Positions 46,027-46,573 of a stretch of DNA of 46,573 bases are shown here, in pieces; position 1 is the stretch's first letter; every line of letters begins with the position of its first letter. Origin of the DNA: a virus; the IMG/VR virus record IMGVR_UViG_3300033148_006358, positions 1-46,573 of that record; one strand, 5' to 3'. Made by a program: the position numbers and the translations under genes. Below the pieces are notes generated by a model, which was given only the letters and a program-made list of their open reading frames with translations, ran no database searches and had not been told where the DNA came from.

Positions 46027-46573
46027 GTTGGGATATATCTTTGTCGTAACGGGCGATAGTAAGATTTACCAAACCAACGAGGTTGCTGCCTCATGGACAC
46101 AGATTACATGGGTTGGCGGCGGAAACGCGCCGACATTCGGGAATGACGGTTATGCGTCAACTTCGTTTGGGATTGTCCATGTTTTGTTTACGTCAACTTT
46201 AAACACAACGCATACCTATCATATTAATCTTTCAAATCATACTTTCGCCGAAGCGGGAGATACCACATATAATACAGGCATGTGTCTTGCGTCTAACGAG
46301 CAGAGAATCATGGTTGGCGGGCATGCTGATGCAATAACTGGTGGTTATAACCAAATACGTTATTCTGATGCAGGCACGTATGCAACAGGCTATGGTGCTA
46401 ATTATGTTAATGTGGGCGATTCACGAGAAAGGGTGCGGTTTATAATTGGTATTAGTGGCGGGCTTGTGGTTTTTAAAGACAATTCTATTTACAAGAAAGA
46501 TACTGTTTATGAAGATGATATTTTTTCCGCACAGTTTTACCCTGTGTTTGAGAATATGGCGGAGATTATTCTT
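45953..46573 (+). CDS. P22 gp10-like tail hub, middle part (continues at position 1)
   Basis: This frame is open from about 45953 to the window end and joins in frame to 1-789. It encodes repeated blade-like segments (GYIFVVTGDSKIYQTNEV, SWTQITWVGG, RFIIGISGGLVVFKDNS) of a beta-propeller hub. It lacks its own ribosome-binding site and, apart from a TTG, any start codon, so it must be expressed as a continuation of the 45802 ORF by a sequence error or a +1 frameshift. Confidence 0.78.
   Translation, partial: MGYPVFHANFGPAVGTGQIKGVFSELGYIFVVTGDSKIYQTNEVAASWTQITWVGGGNAPTFGNDGYASTSFGIVHVLFTSTLNTTHTYHINLSNHTFAEAGDTTYNTGMCLASNEQRIMVGGHADAITGGYNQIRYSDAGTYATGYGANYVNVGDSRERVRFIIGISGGLVVFKDNSIYKKDTVYEDDIFSAQFYPVFENMAEIIL
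46460..46573. repeat. Direct terminal repeat, right copy
   Basis: Exact copy of bases 1-114. See the left copy for interpretation. Confidence 0.95.

Overview
The window is an essentially complete genome of a tailed phage with a short-tailed (podovirus, P22-like) virion. Bases 1-114 are repeated exactly at 46460-46573, so the molecule closes into a circle of 46,459 bp or carries a short terminal repeat. One structural gene, a P22 gp10-like tail hub, runs across the join. The genome is AT-rich, uses strong GGAGG ribosome-binding sites, and has many textbook bacterial promoters (TTGACA, 17 bp, TATAAT-like). That points to a bacterial host with a standard housekeeping sigma factor, perhaps a low-GC Gram-positive, but the host cannot be fixed from the sequence. 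There is no integrase or lysogeny repressor, so a lytic life style is likely.

Layout. (1) 29.7-33.2 kb, plus strand: two adenine methyltransferases, a dNMP kinase, a nucleoside deoxyribosyltransferase-like protein and small genes. (2) 33.2-46.6 kb continuing into 1-11.7 kb, plus strand: the late operon. It holds small terminase, a large terminase split into two reading frames around an unrelated ORF, portal, scaffold, decoration protein, major capsid protein, a secreted-looking repeat fibre, an amidase endolysin, head-tail connector, the tail hub, a LamG tail fibre, internal virion proteins including one of 1538 residues, and a metallophosphoesterase. (3) 11.7-12.1 kb: a bidirectional terminator facing a minus-strand RNA unit with its own promoter, carrying a tRNA, a tRNA/tmRNA-like element and a third folded module. 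(4) 12.1-28.2 kb, minus strand: the early region of about 40 small overlapping genes, read from promoters at about 28.2, 23.6 and 21.6 kb. It encodes a DNA sliding clamp, RecT, YqaJ exonuclease, SSB, RuvC-type resolvase, a DnaC-like helicase loader, GroES, a broken MT-A70 methyltransferase, a membrane zincin and a stand-alone NAD+-ligase Ia domain. (5) 28.25-28.87 kb, plus strand: about 600 bases without a credible gene but full of hairpins, ending in a strong terminator that faces an opposing terminator. This is a candidate large structured noncoding RNA.

The phage carries no DNA polymerase or replicative helicase. It brings a clamp, a helicase loader and an annealing/exonuclease recombination set, which suggests that it redirects the host replisome and builds concatemers for packaging by recombination.

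The observations most worth following are the large noncoding RNA, the split terminase, the tmRNA/tRNA-like RNA cluster, the stand-alone ligase Ia domain, the methyltransferase stopped inside its catalytic motif, a 57-nt antisense small RNA, and a 29-residue membrane peptide embedded by overlapping start/stop codons.
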